Part shown: piece by piece, positions 18,191 through 27,053 of the stretch
Position numbering within the stretch: position 1 is the stretch's first letter
How the letters are laid out: the number at the start of each line of letters is the position of its first letter
From: Coleofasciculus sp937127375
GTDB lineage: Bacteria; Cyanobacteriota; Cyanobacteriia; Cyanobacteriales; Coleofasciculaceae
DNA length: 64,000 bases
Assembly: GCA_040218875.1 (NCBI GenBank)
Contig: JAVJQP010000153.1
Reading direction: 5' to 3' (one strand)
Position numbers and translations under genes: made by a program
The notes under the pieces: model-generated
What the model saw: only the letters and a program-made list of their open reading frames with translations
Told to the model about the DNA's origin: nothing
The model's database searches: none

Positions 18191-18817
18191 ATGCCTAAAG
18201 CTCCTATCATTGAACCCGGAAAGTCCTACACTTTCCGTAATTATTTCGAGATGACCTATGAGCCAGATGATATCTTAGCTGAATTTGGCTTTTCTCTCCA
18301 ACGCATCAGTCTTGACTTACCCCTGTCTAATACGAACTTCGACCAATTAACTGAACTTAAGAATAGCATTCAGCGCCGCTTACCCTATGTTAGCCTTACC
18401 AGTGAAGCCGCTCGTCGAGAAATCCTGATTGCGCCCGTTGTTTTAGCGCTCATCGACTACACCCAAGCTCAACTCAGAATTGAGTATTCGATTAACGTCT
18501 CCGATCAACTCAAAGGCTCTCTCGACTACTACCTCCATACTCAGTATCATCTTCTAGTCATTGAAGCCAAAAATGCTGACCTCGCCAGAGGGTTTACTCA
18601 ACTGGCTGTTGAACTCATCGCCCTTGATCAATGGACAACTTCAGACGAACCATTACTTTATGGTGCTGTCTCAACCGGAGATGTCTGGCAATTTGGGGTA
18701 CTGAATCGTGAGCAAAAAAAAGTTCAACAAGACATCAACCTTTATCGGTTACCTGCTGATCTTAATGACATATTTAGTCATCTCGTTGCTATCTTAAATG
18801 CCCCATTCCCTACTTGA
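18191..18817 (+). CDS. PD-(D/E)XK nuclease-like protein, unknown role
   Basis: A 208-residue protein beginning only 12 bp after the TpsB stop codon, so probably co-transcribed. Residues about 108-140 read GSLDYYLHTQYHLLVIEAKN, with an Asp, two strands and E-A-K, the active-site signature of the PD-(D/E)XK restriction-endonuclease superfamily; the following helix (FTQLAVELIALDQW) fits the usual position. Similar stand-alone proteins are common in cyanobacteria and are annotated hypothetical. It could cut DNA or RNA, or be a degenerate binding protein. The pairing with an export gene may be accidental. No methylase is near, so it is not an ordinary restriction system. Confidence 0.6.
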   Translation: MPKAPIIEPGKSYTFRNYFEMTYEPDDILAEFGFSLQRISLDLPLSNTNFDQLTELKNSIQRRLPYVSLTSEAARREILIAPVVLALIDYTQAQLRIEYSINVSDQLKGSLDYYLHTQYHLLVIEAKNADLARGFTQLAVELIALDQWTTSDEPLLYGAVSTGDVWQFGVLNREQKKVQQDINLYRLPADLNDIFSHLVAILNAPFPT

Positions 18818-18862
18818 GGGTGTAATACGTAATGATTACGAACATTCTCACCATGAGATTAC

Positions 18863-19309
18863 TCAAGATTCGTCAGTTTCATCAACAACAAACCAATCTT
18901 CATCCAGGGCTTGTTCTAAGGAAATATGAGCATCCTTTGGCAGTGAAAACAGCTTAGAAACCGACTTAATCGCCACAGGATATGCTTTTGCATACATCGC
19001 TTCTAGTTCAGGTTTTAAGCTGGGACTGTCTTCTAAACGCTGTTGAATTTGAGCGCGAAAATTGACAATTTCAGCAGCCCAATGATTTGCCGAATACTCT
19101 TTCTCGGCTTCCCAATACGATAATTTAAGCAGATGTTCTAATAAACGGGTTAAAAGACTTAATACAGCTCGTCTCTCACTTTTACCCATACTTTCTAATT
19201 CTTCTATCAAATTATTCCAATCAACCTGATTAAAATTACGTTCTCGTAATTGGTTGATCGTTTCTTGAATCCATTGATAATAGTCTGTTTTATATCGCGT
19301 TTTTGACAT
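18863..19309 (-). CDS. DUF29 family protein
   Basis: A 148-residue protein matching DUF29, a family very abundant in cyanobacteria with no assigned function. Typical blocks are the N-terminal YQWIQETINQLRERNFNQVD, then IEELESMGKSERRAVLSLLTRLLEHLLKLSYW and the later WAAEIVNFRAQIQQRLEDSPSL. It is all-helical and probably intracellular. A second, diverged DUF29 gene lies at 26393-26827. It ends the minus-strand block that starts beyond ndhB and has its own ATG and upstream region. Confidence 0.85.
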   Translation of the reverse strand: MSKTRYKTDYYQWIQETINQLRERNFNQVDWNNLIEELESMGKSERRAVLSLLTRLLEHLLKLSYWEAEKEYSANHWAAEIVNFRAQIQQRLEDSPSLKPELEAMYAKAYPVAIKSVSKLFSLPKDAHISLEQALDEDWFVVDETDES

Positions 19310-19421
19310 AGTATGCTTCTCCTATCAGTTTATCTAGGGTCTGCTGAATATAGCAGTAGACATATCGATTAGGACTTTCCGAACTGTTTTAGAGACGTTC
19401 CGCCAGAACTTATGCCGGAGA

Positions 19422-19452
19422 GATCCCCGACTTCTTCAAGAAGTCGGGGATC
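19422..19452. repeat. Perfect 15-bp inverted repeat just after ndhB
   Basis: GATCCCCGACTTCTT and AAGAAGTCGGGGATC form a perfect 15-bp stem around one base, ending 3 bp from the ndhB stop codon. This palindrome type is dispersed in cyanobacterial genomes as I recall; here it could stabilise or end the ndhB transcript. Confidence 0.7.
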
Positions 19453-19455
19453 TGA

Positions 19456-21027
19456 TTAATCTCGCGATAAATTGGCGTCAATAGATGCAATCGGTTGGGT
19501 GTGAGATTGAACCTGCATCACCTCAGAGTGCAGCATGGGCGTATTCGTCACTGAATTATTGGCGAGGGTAAATAGGGGATTCGACAAAATTCCCGCCAGA
19601 GACGTAACGACAACAGAAAGAACTAAACCCACCTGTAAGGGACGCATTCCGGGTAAATTCCAGCGGATTTCCGGATAATTTTTCACCGCGTCGGACATTT
19701 CTTGAGGTTCTTTAACCACCATCATTTTGAGTACACGGATGTAGTAGTAAATGGAAACCACAGTGGCGATTAGAGCGAGCAAAACTAAGCCATACAATCC
19801 GGCTTGCCAACCTGCCCAAAACAGGTAAATTTTACCGAAGAATCCCGCAAAAGGAGGAATTCCGCCTAAGGACAGTAAACAAATACTGAGTCCCAATGTC
19901 AGCAGGGGATCTTTCTGATATAATCCCGCATATTCACTGATTTGATCCGTACCGGTTCGCAGGGTAAACAGAATCACACAAGCAAAACCGCCTAGGTTCA
20001 TAAACAAATAAACCAGGAGATAGAAAATCATACTGGCGTAGCCTGCATCGGTTCCCGCAATTAAACCAATCATCACAAAGCCAGCTTGGGCAATGGATGA
20101 ATAGGCAAGCAGGCGTTTCATGCTGGTTTGGGTGAGGGCTACCACATTCCCCAACACCAGACTTAAGATAGCCAGGGCGGTGAAGACAAAGTGCCATTGT
20201 TCGCTAACCAGGGGAAACGCAGTTACCAGTAAGCGGATGGCGAGGGCGAAGCCTGCGGCTTTAGAACCAATCGATAAGAAGGCGACAACCGGAGTGGGGG
20301 AACCTTCGTATACGTCAGGAGTCCACTGGTGGAAGGGCACCGCTGAAATTTTAAAGGCAATTCCCGCGATCGCAAACACCAAAGCGATTAAAATACCCAA
20401 GGATGGAGTTGATTCTAAACTCGCAATCCCGGTGGCGATTTCATTTAAGGTGGTTTCGCCGCCAGATAAGCCGTACAGCAACGACACGCCATAGAGAAAA
20501 ACCGCCGAACTCGACGCCCCAATCAGCAGGTATTTCAGCGCCGCTTCATTGGAACGGGGATCACGCTTCATGTATCCCGTTAACAAGTACGACGAGATAC
20601 TTAGGGTTTCCAGGGAAATAAAGATGGTAACCAGTTCATTCGCACCACTGAGGCACATCGCCCCCAAGGTAGCGGTGAGTAAAATGCCGATAAACTCAGC
20701 TAACGAGGTGCCAGACTGCTGCACATAGCGAATCGACAGCAAAATCGTTACCGCCGTCGATAGGGCGATGATGCCGCGAAAGGCGATACTCATGGCATCC
20801 CCATTAAACCCGCCAAAGAAAGCTAGGGGTTGGGCAACATCCCATCGATAGTACAAGGCGACTATGGAAACCAGTAGTCCGCCAATGGCGACGTAAGGCA
20901 GGGTATTAGCAGAACGTTTACCTGCAATCAGATCAATTCCTAAAACCAGTAACAGGGTAATCACGACGATTCCCTCTGGCAAAATTATCCCAGCATTAAG
21001 CTGGGCAGCAAGAGTAGCAAAATCCAT
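19456..21027 (-). CDS. ndhB: NAD(P)H-quinone oxidoreductase subunit 2 (NdhB)
   Basis: A 523-residue integral membrane protein with about 14 predicted transmembrane helices, the expected length for cyanobacterial NdhB (subunit N of complex I). Characteristic stretches include FISLETLSISSYLLTGYMKRD, PFHQWTPDVYEGSPTPVVAFLSIGSKAAGFA and LLAYSSIAQAGFVMIG, carrying the conserved Glu, Lys and His residues of the proton-translocating antiporter-like subunits. It works in the thylakoid NDH-1 complex in respiration, cyclic electron flow and CO2 uptake. As is usual in cyanobacteria, it stands alone and not within an ndh operon. The ATG at 21027 is well supported by conservation. Confidence 0.97.
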   Translation of the reverse strand: MDFATLAAQLNAGIILPEGIVVITLLLVLGIDLIAGKRSANTLPYVAIGGLLVSIVALYYRWDVAQPLAFFGGFNGDAMSIAFRGIIALSTAVTILLSIRYVQQSGTSLAEFIGILLTATLGAMCLSGANELVTIFISLETLSISSYLLTGYMKRDPRSNEAALKYLLIGASSSAVFLYGVSLLYGLSGGETTLNEIATGIASLESTPSLGILIALVFAIAGIAFKISAVPFHQWTPDVYEGSPTPVVAFLSIGSKAAGFALAIRLLVTAFPLVSEQWHFVFTALAILSLVLGNVVALTQTSMKRLLAYSSIAQAGFVMIGLIAGTDAGYASMIFYLLVYLFMNLGGFACVILFTLRTGTDQISEYAGLYQKDPLLTLGLSICLLSLGGIPPFAGFFGKIYLFWAGWQAGLYGLVLLALIATVVSIYYYIRVLKMMVVKEPQEMSDAVKNYPEIRWNLPGMRPLQVGLVLSVVVTSLAGILSNPLFTLANNSVTNTPMLHSEVMQVQSHTQPIASIDANLSRD

Positions 21028-21094
21028 TATGGTCTATGCTTAGGGTCGTATCCAGAGAGTAACGTTCTTATCATATCGGTGATTGGCGCTGATT

Positions 21095-21122
21095 GTAGAG
21101 ACGTTGCATGCAACGTCTCTAC
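21095..21122. repeat. Small palindromic repeat (GTAGAGACGTTGCATGC... family)
   Basis: A perfect 28-bp palindrome with arms GTAGAGACGTTGCA / TGCAACGTCTCTAC, located between the NACHT gene end and the ndhB start. Same family as 3956-3981, 43228-43293 and 46645-46670. Confidence 0.85.
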
Positions 21123-21231
21123 CCAACCAAGATTGAACGCCACAGCCAAAGTAATCCGAATCAGATGTCGGTTAATCCTTTTGCTTAGCATTTTTGCGCC
21201 CTCTAGAATGCTGTCGCTTCAGCACTATTAT

Positions 21232-24200
21232 CTACATTCGCAACGCTGTATTGAGGACAAAAGCTTTAACTGTCACGCCGGAATTAGATAATTTTGCGGC
21301 TTGCTGCTCAAATTTTTCTTTGGCTTCCTCAATACTGATTTTTGGTGCTTGGCGCTTTCTAGAATCGCTATCATCCCACTGTTCACAATTAAACCAGGCG
21401 ATGAGGTAAAGACCATGCTGACATCGATTATCCTGGAGATAGCGATTGACAAGTTGTTCTTCCATTGCAGTATCTAACTCTTTTTTATTCCAGCAGCCTT
21501 TCGCTTCAATGATGACAGTTATAGAATCATAAACCTCTCCATTTTGGTTCTTGACTACAGCATCAACTTTAATATCTGTCCGTTCACCTCGACGAATTTC
21601 AACTTCCCGGTTGACAATGACGCCTTTTGAATTGAGACAATCTAAGTATCGCGCTACATAGTCAGAAAACGGATTCTCATCTTTGGGAATATAGGTACTA
21701 CCTTTAACCTTTTTCCAATCTACTTTACTCCAAACATCAATTTTATCAAGATTGAACTGCTTGACTAAGGAATCAGCTAACCTTCTAACTTGAGTCCATT
21801 TAATTTCGTTCCATAAATCTATAACAGCAGGATTCTGATCATGAAGTTTTTTCCGCAAACTTTCTAGCGATTCTATTAACACCGCTAACAGTTCATTCCC
21901 ATCCTTAACCAGACGTTTGTCGGAGTCACTAAAAAGTTGCAGTATTTCATCAGGCTTGGGTGGAGTCCAAGTTTTACGCCGCCTGATATTTTGAGCCTCT
22001 CGCAACATCCATTTTAATTTCGTCTCTTCAGGAAATGCTTGAGCAATACGCTGAATCTCAGTACAGGCTTGAGGTGTTCCTTTTTCCTTCAGTTGAGTCA
22101 GTACGCTGTCTCTAAACCTAGCAATTGCTTCTCTAACCCCAAAAATGTGAGCGCCCTCATGAACAGGATCTTCATGGTGAGGATATTGCTGAACTAACCA
22201 GATATAAAGGTCAGCCATTTGTTTCTCTGTGATGTTTAAGTTAATATCCCATGAGTAACGGTGAGCAAGTTTTTCAAATATCTCTCGTACAAGATTTTGG
22301 TCTTTTTGAATAACTGACCAAACGACTGACCAGCTATTGGGTTCTGCATTTTCAATCAATACTCTAGCTGCAACAATAGTTCGTTCGCGTTCTTCTGGGC
22401 TTGAAGGAAGTGGAAAAGTAATCAGTGATTTAGCAAATTCTCTTGCTTCAATAGATTCATGAGTCAACAGTTCATCGAGTAACTGCCTCATCCATTGAGG
22501 ACTCAGCGATTTATCTTTAGCCTTTTGCAAAAAAGCAGACTTTAATCGCTCGTCCCAACATCTTTCAAATTTATTGGTAGAGTTATCTGTCTCTCTTTCT
22601 TTGTCTATGACTAGAAAAAGTGCATTAATTACTTCAGAGGGAGCTTTAGAATAAGCTAGTTTGATTAACTCCAGATAATCATCTTGATTGGGGTTGCTGC
22701 TAGGGAATGCAATGATAACAGGTATCCACCTATGCCATATTTCGGAAGAAAGAGTATCTAGGCAATCTGGAGATTCCTTTAAAAGTAACTGCAAAGCCCT
22801 ACATCCAGCGAATGCTGGTGGATTATATTTATTTGTCCCTATCCAGTCGTAAGCTACTTCGTTTTGCTCATGAATGTACTTATTAGCCCCCTCAATAATT
22901 CTGCATTGAGTATCTAAATCTGCTTCTCGCCATCCAGGAAGTTGGGTTAAATCTGATTCAAATTCGTCCCCATAATCTTGGCTATCTGGCTCAAGAGTCA
23001 TCTCAAGGTTGAGTTGCAACCAAGCATCTAGGTTTACCGACTCTAGCTGTTCTAGTAATAAAATAATTGTTTCTTTCGGAGATGGCTCTAAAACAGTAGA
23101 TGTTTGTCTAGAATTATTCAAATCCTGTCTCTTTCGATGGTTAGCTTTCATTTCTTCAGCTTTAGCTGAACCCAATTCAATAACTTCCAAATCAGAGGCA
23201 AACTCTCTACTCAAAATTGTATTAGTTCCAGCTATTGTAACAATAGCATCTATTTCTTTGGTATAGTTAGAGTTATTTTGTGGATTTCCTAGTTGCCAAA
23301 ACCCCCAATTAATGAGTTTTGCCCAAATTGCTTGTGTTTGCTCAAAGCTAGACTGTTGGAGCTTACCAAGCATCCAAAGAATATCTTTATCTAAACACAG
23401 ACTATTTGTTGCATAGTTTAGTAAATAAAGTTGCTCATCTTCTGATTCAGCAAGGAATAGAACTACTTGTTCTATTAATTTGTGTCGCTTATTATCTTCA
23501 TCAGACAGAAGAGACAAAAACTTATTATAATTATAACTGCTCCTCGATGTTATGACTGGCTTATACCTTTGCCACTGGATCAGGGCTATCTTAGCAAAAC
23601 TCTCTGCGACGCCAGAATTATCAAAATTTTCCCAAGCTTTTAAAAGAATAGAATTTGCTAATACTTCAAATTCAAAGGGATTTCCGCCAAGTCGCGCTCC
23701 TTGCTTTTCTACCCAATCGAGAGCTATTAATAAATCATCTGACTGAAGCTTTTCTACAAGTTTGGATTGAAGAAATCTCGGATAGTTACTGCTAGATCTT
23801 ACTTTTTTAGGAGGAGTTATAACTCTAAATAATTCCTCTGCTGTTAAGTTATCCGACCAAACTGCCATCAGAGACGCACTTTTAAGTTCATCATTTTCAT
23901 CTTCGGCAAGTTCACCAACAGCTAAAGGTTTCAACTTTAATCTTGTATCTGCATCACCAATTGAACAGATAGCTCTTGCCGCTTTTGCTCTGAGTTGTAT
24001 AAGTTGTTCAGCTAATCCAGGATACTTTAACTTTTTGTATCTTGTGTAATTATCTAAATTTGGAAATAAATTTTCTTGATCATACTGCTTCAGTAAGTTC
24101 TCAATAATAATCTTCTTACTTGCATCTGTGGATATGTCACTTCTTAATATCACATCAGGGTCAGTCCTGATAATTTCCTGAAGAATGTCATCCCTCATAC

Positions 24201-25398
24201 TGGCTAACCACGCAGCCGTTTCATGAAGTTGAGGAACTAATTTGTGTTCAGAATCATCGGAAGACACAATCAGACTCATGACTTGGACTAACGGGATTTT
24301 ACGCTCAACTAAGTACCAAGCGGCTAGAAATTCAGCATAGGTTTGGTGAGCAAAACCGATGCGATTTGTTCCTCGTCCCGAAAATAAGCCTGTAACAGAT
24401 AGCACTTCCTTAATACAAGCATCATCAACATCAAACTTTTGCTGTTCTCTGATTTCTTGACCACCCCGCAAATCCTTAATGGCTATATCCGAATCTGGCA
24501 TATCTGTCGTGTCTGGACTTTTCCAAATAGCGGCTCGATTCGCTAAGATTGTTAAAGCCGCGATACGACCTGCTACAATTAAGCGCTGCTCCTCATTAAA
24601 TCTACCTGTGACGGCAGAATCCAAGCGATCTTTGTTTACTTCCTTACACAGTTCTAAACACCCCTGTTTATACAATTCTTTCTGAGAATCAGGAAATTGT
24701 TGATTTTTCTGATAGATGCTCAGTAAGAATTTTAACGTAATTGGTTTAACTGCCAATGGAACGGCTTCTCGCTGAATAACCTCTTGGATGAATTCATCAG
24801 AATTTATGTTTTGCTGCTTTGCGGCTTCAATAACATCACTTTGGCGTAAGGGAGCAAGTTGATATATACCGACATTTTCTTCTCCCCATTTCTGTTTAAG
24901 CTTTTGTTCCAAACTATCCGACCAATCAGCGGTTCTACAGGTAATCCGTAGGTAAAGACGCTCACAAGGAAGGTTCTCAATCTCACGCTTCAAAATTCTA
25001 ACCAGTATTCTTATTGAGAGTAGTCCCTCATCTAAACTATCGAGGAATAGATAGAGTTTATTACTTCCCTTGCGCCACGTTTGCACTGTCTGGTTATCGA
25101 AAATTTTCTGACACAATGTTGTATCTGTGTCATATTCACCAAGTTCAAACCACAGACACTCATCGTCAGAATCACGAACTTGCTCTAACCTTTGTTTGTA
25201 CTCTTGCTTTGCTGCTGTTGTTTTCCCAATACCCGCCTCACCCAGCAACACTAAACAGGGAATATGGGATATATCTGTGAAGGGAACTACATCTGGGTTG
25301 GTTAAATATCCATAATCTTCAGGATCAGCTAAAAATCCCAAATAATCAAACTTTAGCTTACCCGTAATTGGACACCAAAAGCGTTTCCAGTTGTACAT
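21232..25398 (-). CDS. NACHT-family STAND NTPase with C-terminal PD-(D/E)XK nuclease-like domain
   Basis: 1388 residues from the ATG at 25398, which has AGGAAAA just upstream; a GTG at 25416 would add six residues. A short N-terminal segment (YNWKRFWCP, then GFLADPEDYGYLTNPDVVPF) leads into a NACHT NTPase: Walker A GEAGIGKT (53-60), Walker B LFLDSLDEG (about 117-125) and a sensor-like LRITCRTADW. A winged-helix and long helical, HEAT-like region (about 430-1200) would be the sensor. The end (about 1260-1388) has Asp1279, then Glu1298-Ala-Lys1300 in ITVIIEAKG and a helix with QLVNRYLQ, the PD-(D/E)XK pattern. STAND NTPases with nuclease effectors act in anti-phage immunity (Avs type), usually with the effector at the N-terminus; here it is C-terminal. 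Immune function is inferred. Confidence 0.8.
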   Translation of the reverse strand: MYNWKRFWCPITGKLKFDYLGFLADPEDYGYLTNPDVVPFTDISHIPCLVLLGEAGIGKTTAAKQEYKQRLEQVRDSDDECLWFELGEYDTDTTLCQKIFDNQTVQTWRKGSNKLYLFLDSLDEGLLSIRILVRILKREIENLPCERLYLRITCRTADWSDSLEQKLKQKWGEENVGIYQLAPLRQSDVIEAAKQQNINSDEFIQEVIQREAVPLAVKPITLKFLLSIYQKNQQFPDSQKELYKQGCLELCKEVNKDRLDSAVTGRFNEEQRLIVAGRIAALTILANRAAIWKSPDTTDMPDSDIAIKDLRGGQEIREQQKFDVDDACIKEVLSVTGLFSGRGTNRIGFAHQTYAEFLAAWYLVERKIPLVQVMSLIVSSDDSEHKLVPQLHETAAWLASMRDDILQEIIRTDPDVILRSDISTDASKKIIIENLLKQYDQENLFPNLDNYTRYKKLKYPGLAEQLIQLRAKAARAICSIGDADTRLKLKPLAVGELAEDENDELKSASLMAVWSDNLTAEELFRVITPPKKVRSSSNYPRFLQSKLVEKLQSDDLLIALDWVEKQGARLGGNPFEFEVLANSILLKAWENFDNSGVAESFAKIALIQWQRYKPVITSRSSYNYNKFLSLLSDEDNKRHKLIEQVVLFLAESEDEQLYLLNYATNSLCLDKDILWMLGKLQQSSFEQTQAIWAKLINWGFWQLGNPQNNSNYTKEIDAIVTIAGTNTILSREFASDLEVIELGSAKAEEMKANHRKRQDLNNSRQTSTVLEPSPKETIILLLEQLESVNLDAWLQLNLEMTLEPDSQDYGDEFESDLTQLPGWREADLDTQCRIIEGANKYIHEQNEVAYDWIGTNKYNPPAFAGCRALQLLLKESPDCLDTLSSEIWHRWIPVIIAFPSSNPNQDDYLELIKLAYSKAPSEVINALFLVIDKERETDNSTNKFERCWDERLKSAFLQKAKDKSLSPQWMRQLLDELLTHESIEAREFAKSLITFPLPSSPEERERTIVAARVLIENAEPNSWSVVWSVIQKDQNLVREIFEKLAHRYSWDINLNITEKQMADLYIWLVQQYPHHEDPVHEGAHIFGVREAIARFRDSVLTQLKEKGTPQACTEIQRIAQAFPEETKLKWMLREAQNIRRRKTWTPPKPDEILQLFSDSDKRLVKDGNELLAVLIESLESLRKKLHDQNPAVIDLWNEIKWTQVRRLADSLVKQFNLDKIDVWSKVDWKKVKGSTYIPKDENPFSDYVARYLDCLNSKGVIVNREVEIRRGERTDIKVDAVVKNQNGEVYDSITVIIEAKGCWNKKELDTAMEEQLVNRYLQDNRCQHGLYLIAWFNCEQWDDSDSRKRQAPKISIEEAKEKFEQQAAKLSNSGVTVKAFVLNTALRM

Positions 25399-25629
25399 AC
25401 TTTTTTCCTGAATCACTTGACTTATCTATACAAGAACACCCCATCAACGCAAAGAGCATTGGTTATGCACGGCTGATACCTCAATACTAGCCATATTAGC
25501 AACTTGCCCAGCCGCGCGATCGCACAATTCTTTATAGTGGTATGATGCCTCACTGTGAGTCAGTTTTCTGGCTTGGTAGAAACAGAAGTATCGTTTCCAA
25601 AAATCATGCGATCGCGCGTTTAAAACGTC

Positions 25630-25923
25630 TCATTGAACAATTTCTGATTTCAAAGATACTTTTTCATAATTTGGAATTGGTTGATCTGTTATTGTGGCGT
25701 ATAAAACATCTGGGTCTAAATCCGCTCCACTTTCCCAGTAAATTGTCCCCCATTCAGGATTTATCTTGACTTGAGCAAAGTAGGTCAAGTCTTGTAAGGG
25801 AGCAAAAATTCCGGTGAAATCGATGAACTGGCTGATGTCAATAATTCCTTCTTGGTCATCCTCAAATTTGAGGTAAAGCTGATAATTCTCTAGAGGTTTA
25901 ACCGATACAATATCTTTGAGCAT
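25630..25923 (-). CDS. DUF2442 family protein
   Basis: A 97-residue protein matching DUF2442: VKPLENYQLYLKFEDDQEGIIDISQFI, then FAQVKINPEWGTIYWESGADLDPDVLY are the hallmark blocks. It begins 3 bp after the end of the upstream DUF4160 gene, so the two are translated from one transcript. DUF4160/DUF2442 pairs are widespread in mobile and accessory regions and have been suggested as toxin-antitoxin-like, without a firmly established activity as far as I know. It lies downstream of DUF4160 and next to the NACHT gene, on the same strand. Confidence 0.9.
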   Translation of the reverse strand: MLKDIVSVKPLENYQLYLKFEDDQEGIIDISQFIDFTGIFAPLQDLTYFAQVKINPEWGTIYWESGADLDPDVLYATITDQPIPNYEKVSLKSEIVQ

Positions 25924-25926
25924 TTT

Positions 25927-26187
25927 TTACTCCAATGGTGCGATGGGTTCTAATGGTGTTTGAAGTCGGGCAAGTTGCCAGTTTTGCCTGAGTTCTGCTT
26001 GATGAAGGGCAGCCCACTCTACAACTAATCCTAAGATACGAGGGGTAAGTTTGCCTTCTAGGATTGATAGGGTTTCGATGTCAATAATCGCTTTTTGTTG
26101 ATTATAGCGAACATGAAAGTGAGGAGGTGGGTGATCGTTATAGTACATCGTGATGATGATACCTAAAAAACGGCTGAGTTCTGGCAT
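25927..26187 (-). CDS. DUF4160 family protein
   Basis: An 86-residue DUF4160 protein, recognised by ISRFLGIIITMYY-like start (PELSRFLGIIITMYYNDHPP), PPPHFHVRY and the end of the domain around VVEWAALHQAELRQNW. The HPPPHFHVRY motif is close to invariant in the family. It forms a tight two-gene operon with the DUF2442 gene downstream (3-bp spacing). The upstream region holds a copy of the MITE-like repeat. Activity unknown. Confidence 0.9.
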   Translation of the reverse strand: MPELSRFLGIIITMYYNDHPPPHFHVRYNQQKAIIDIETLSILEGKLTPRILGLVVEWAALHQAELRQNWQLARLQTPLEPIAPLE

Positions 26188-26263
26188 TAGCTTACCTTTT
26201 TTGTTTGTGCATGGGTTGATGATATAAAACCATGAGTTAATTGTCGGTTAATGTTTCTAGGGC

Positions 26264-26382
26264 GTAGGGGTGGGGAACAATTAAAGTTAACAGTGAGGAT
26301 CGTCATTCGTCATACTCACTTCGCGAGAAGCAAGCCACGTCATTCGTAAGGGTTTGAGGATTGTTAACATAACTTTTGTCAT
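26264..26382. repeat. MITE-like dispersed repeat, copy A
   Basis: Starts GTAGGGGTGGGGAACAATTA and contains AAAGTTAAC, GGATCGTCATT and GGGTTTGAGGATTGTTAACA, aligning with copies at 38821, 41831, 46335 and 62545. The right terminus is not clear. It fills the spacer between the DUF4160 and DUF29 genes. Confidence 0.65.
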
Positions 26383-26392
26383 TCTCCGGGGA

Positions 26393-26827
26393 TTAGTTCT
26401 GTTCAGGTAAAAATTCAGGGGATAATAGTTCAGTTAGGGTGTAAGGACAAGTTTCGGGAAATGAGGATAGTCCCGTTTCTTTTTCAGCGCTAAGAGTAGC
26501 GAGGGGGTAGATTTTTTCGAGGGCATTATCGAGGCTGGATTTGAGACTGAGGTTTTCTTGTAATAGCTTCTCTAAGCGAAGACGTTGCTCCTTAATCGTT
26601 AGTTGCCAACTACGAGAACGTAGATTCGGCTGAAATTGCCATTTGAGTAAGTGCATGACTAAGACTTCTAATCTGCTTTCGAGTTGTCGCTTTTCAGCAC
26701 GTCCCATATCTTCGATTTCTTCAGCAATGTTTTGCCAGTCTATTTGATGGAGTTTTCCAGTTCTTAGTAGGTTAGCTTGTTCTTGTGTCCAAGCATAAAA
26801 GTCATTTTCGTATGAGGTTGAATTCAT
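26393..26827 (-). CDS. DUF29 family protein (second copy)
   Basis: A 144-residue DUF29 protein: YENDFYAWTQEQANLLRTGK, then QIDWQNIAEEIEDMGRAEKR and LVMHLLKWQFQPNLRSRSW follow the family pattern. It is clearly diverged from the DUF29 protein at 18863-19309 and closer to other members of the family than a recent duplicate would be. Function unknown. It is followed 3' by a MITE-like repeat and preceded by a GGGCGGGTTT repeat. Confidence 0.85.
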   Translation of the reverse strand: MNSTSYENDFYAWTQEQANLLRTGKLHQIDWQNIAEEIEDMGRAEKRQLESRLEVLVMHLLKWQFQPNLRSRSWQLTIKEQRLRLEKLLQENLSLKSSLDNALEKIYPLATLSAEKETGLSSFPETCPYTLTELLSPEFLPEQN

Positions 26828-26931
26828 GATTTATCCTGCCTGATGAATTGCCTGTTAATTTATAATATATTCATCCACAAAAACATTGATAATAAAAACA
26901 TTGTTTGTTCGTCCCACATTTTGCCCGTACA

Positions 26932-27010
26932 GGGGCGGGTTTAATGTAGGGGCGGGTTTTACTACTATCATTCAGGGTTGCACCCAGATATAAATAAACC
27001 CGCCCCGACT
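26932..27010. repeat. GGGCGGGTTT / AAACCCGCCC inverted repeat element
   Basis: GGGGCGGGTTT occurs twice and is matched by AAACCCGCCCC about 40 bp later, forming a long-stem hairpin with a variable loop. Related copies lie at 46527-46593, 57598-57668, 62219-62256 and in the 103-bp array at the window's end. Confidence 0.75.
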
Positions 27011-27053
27011 TGTTGCCATAATTTATCTGTACAACCCACTCAGATAAAACAAT

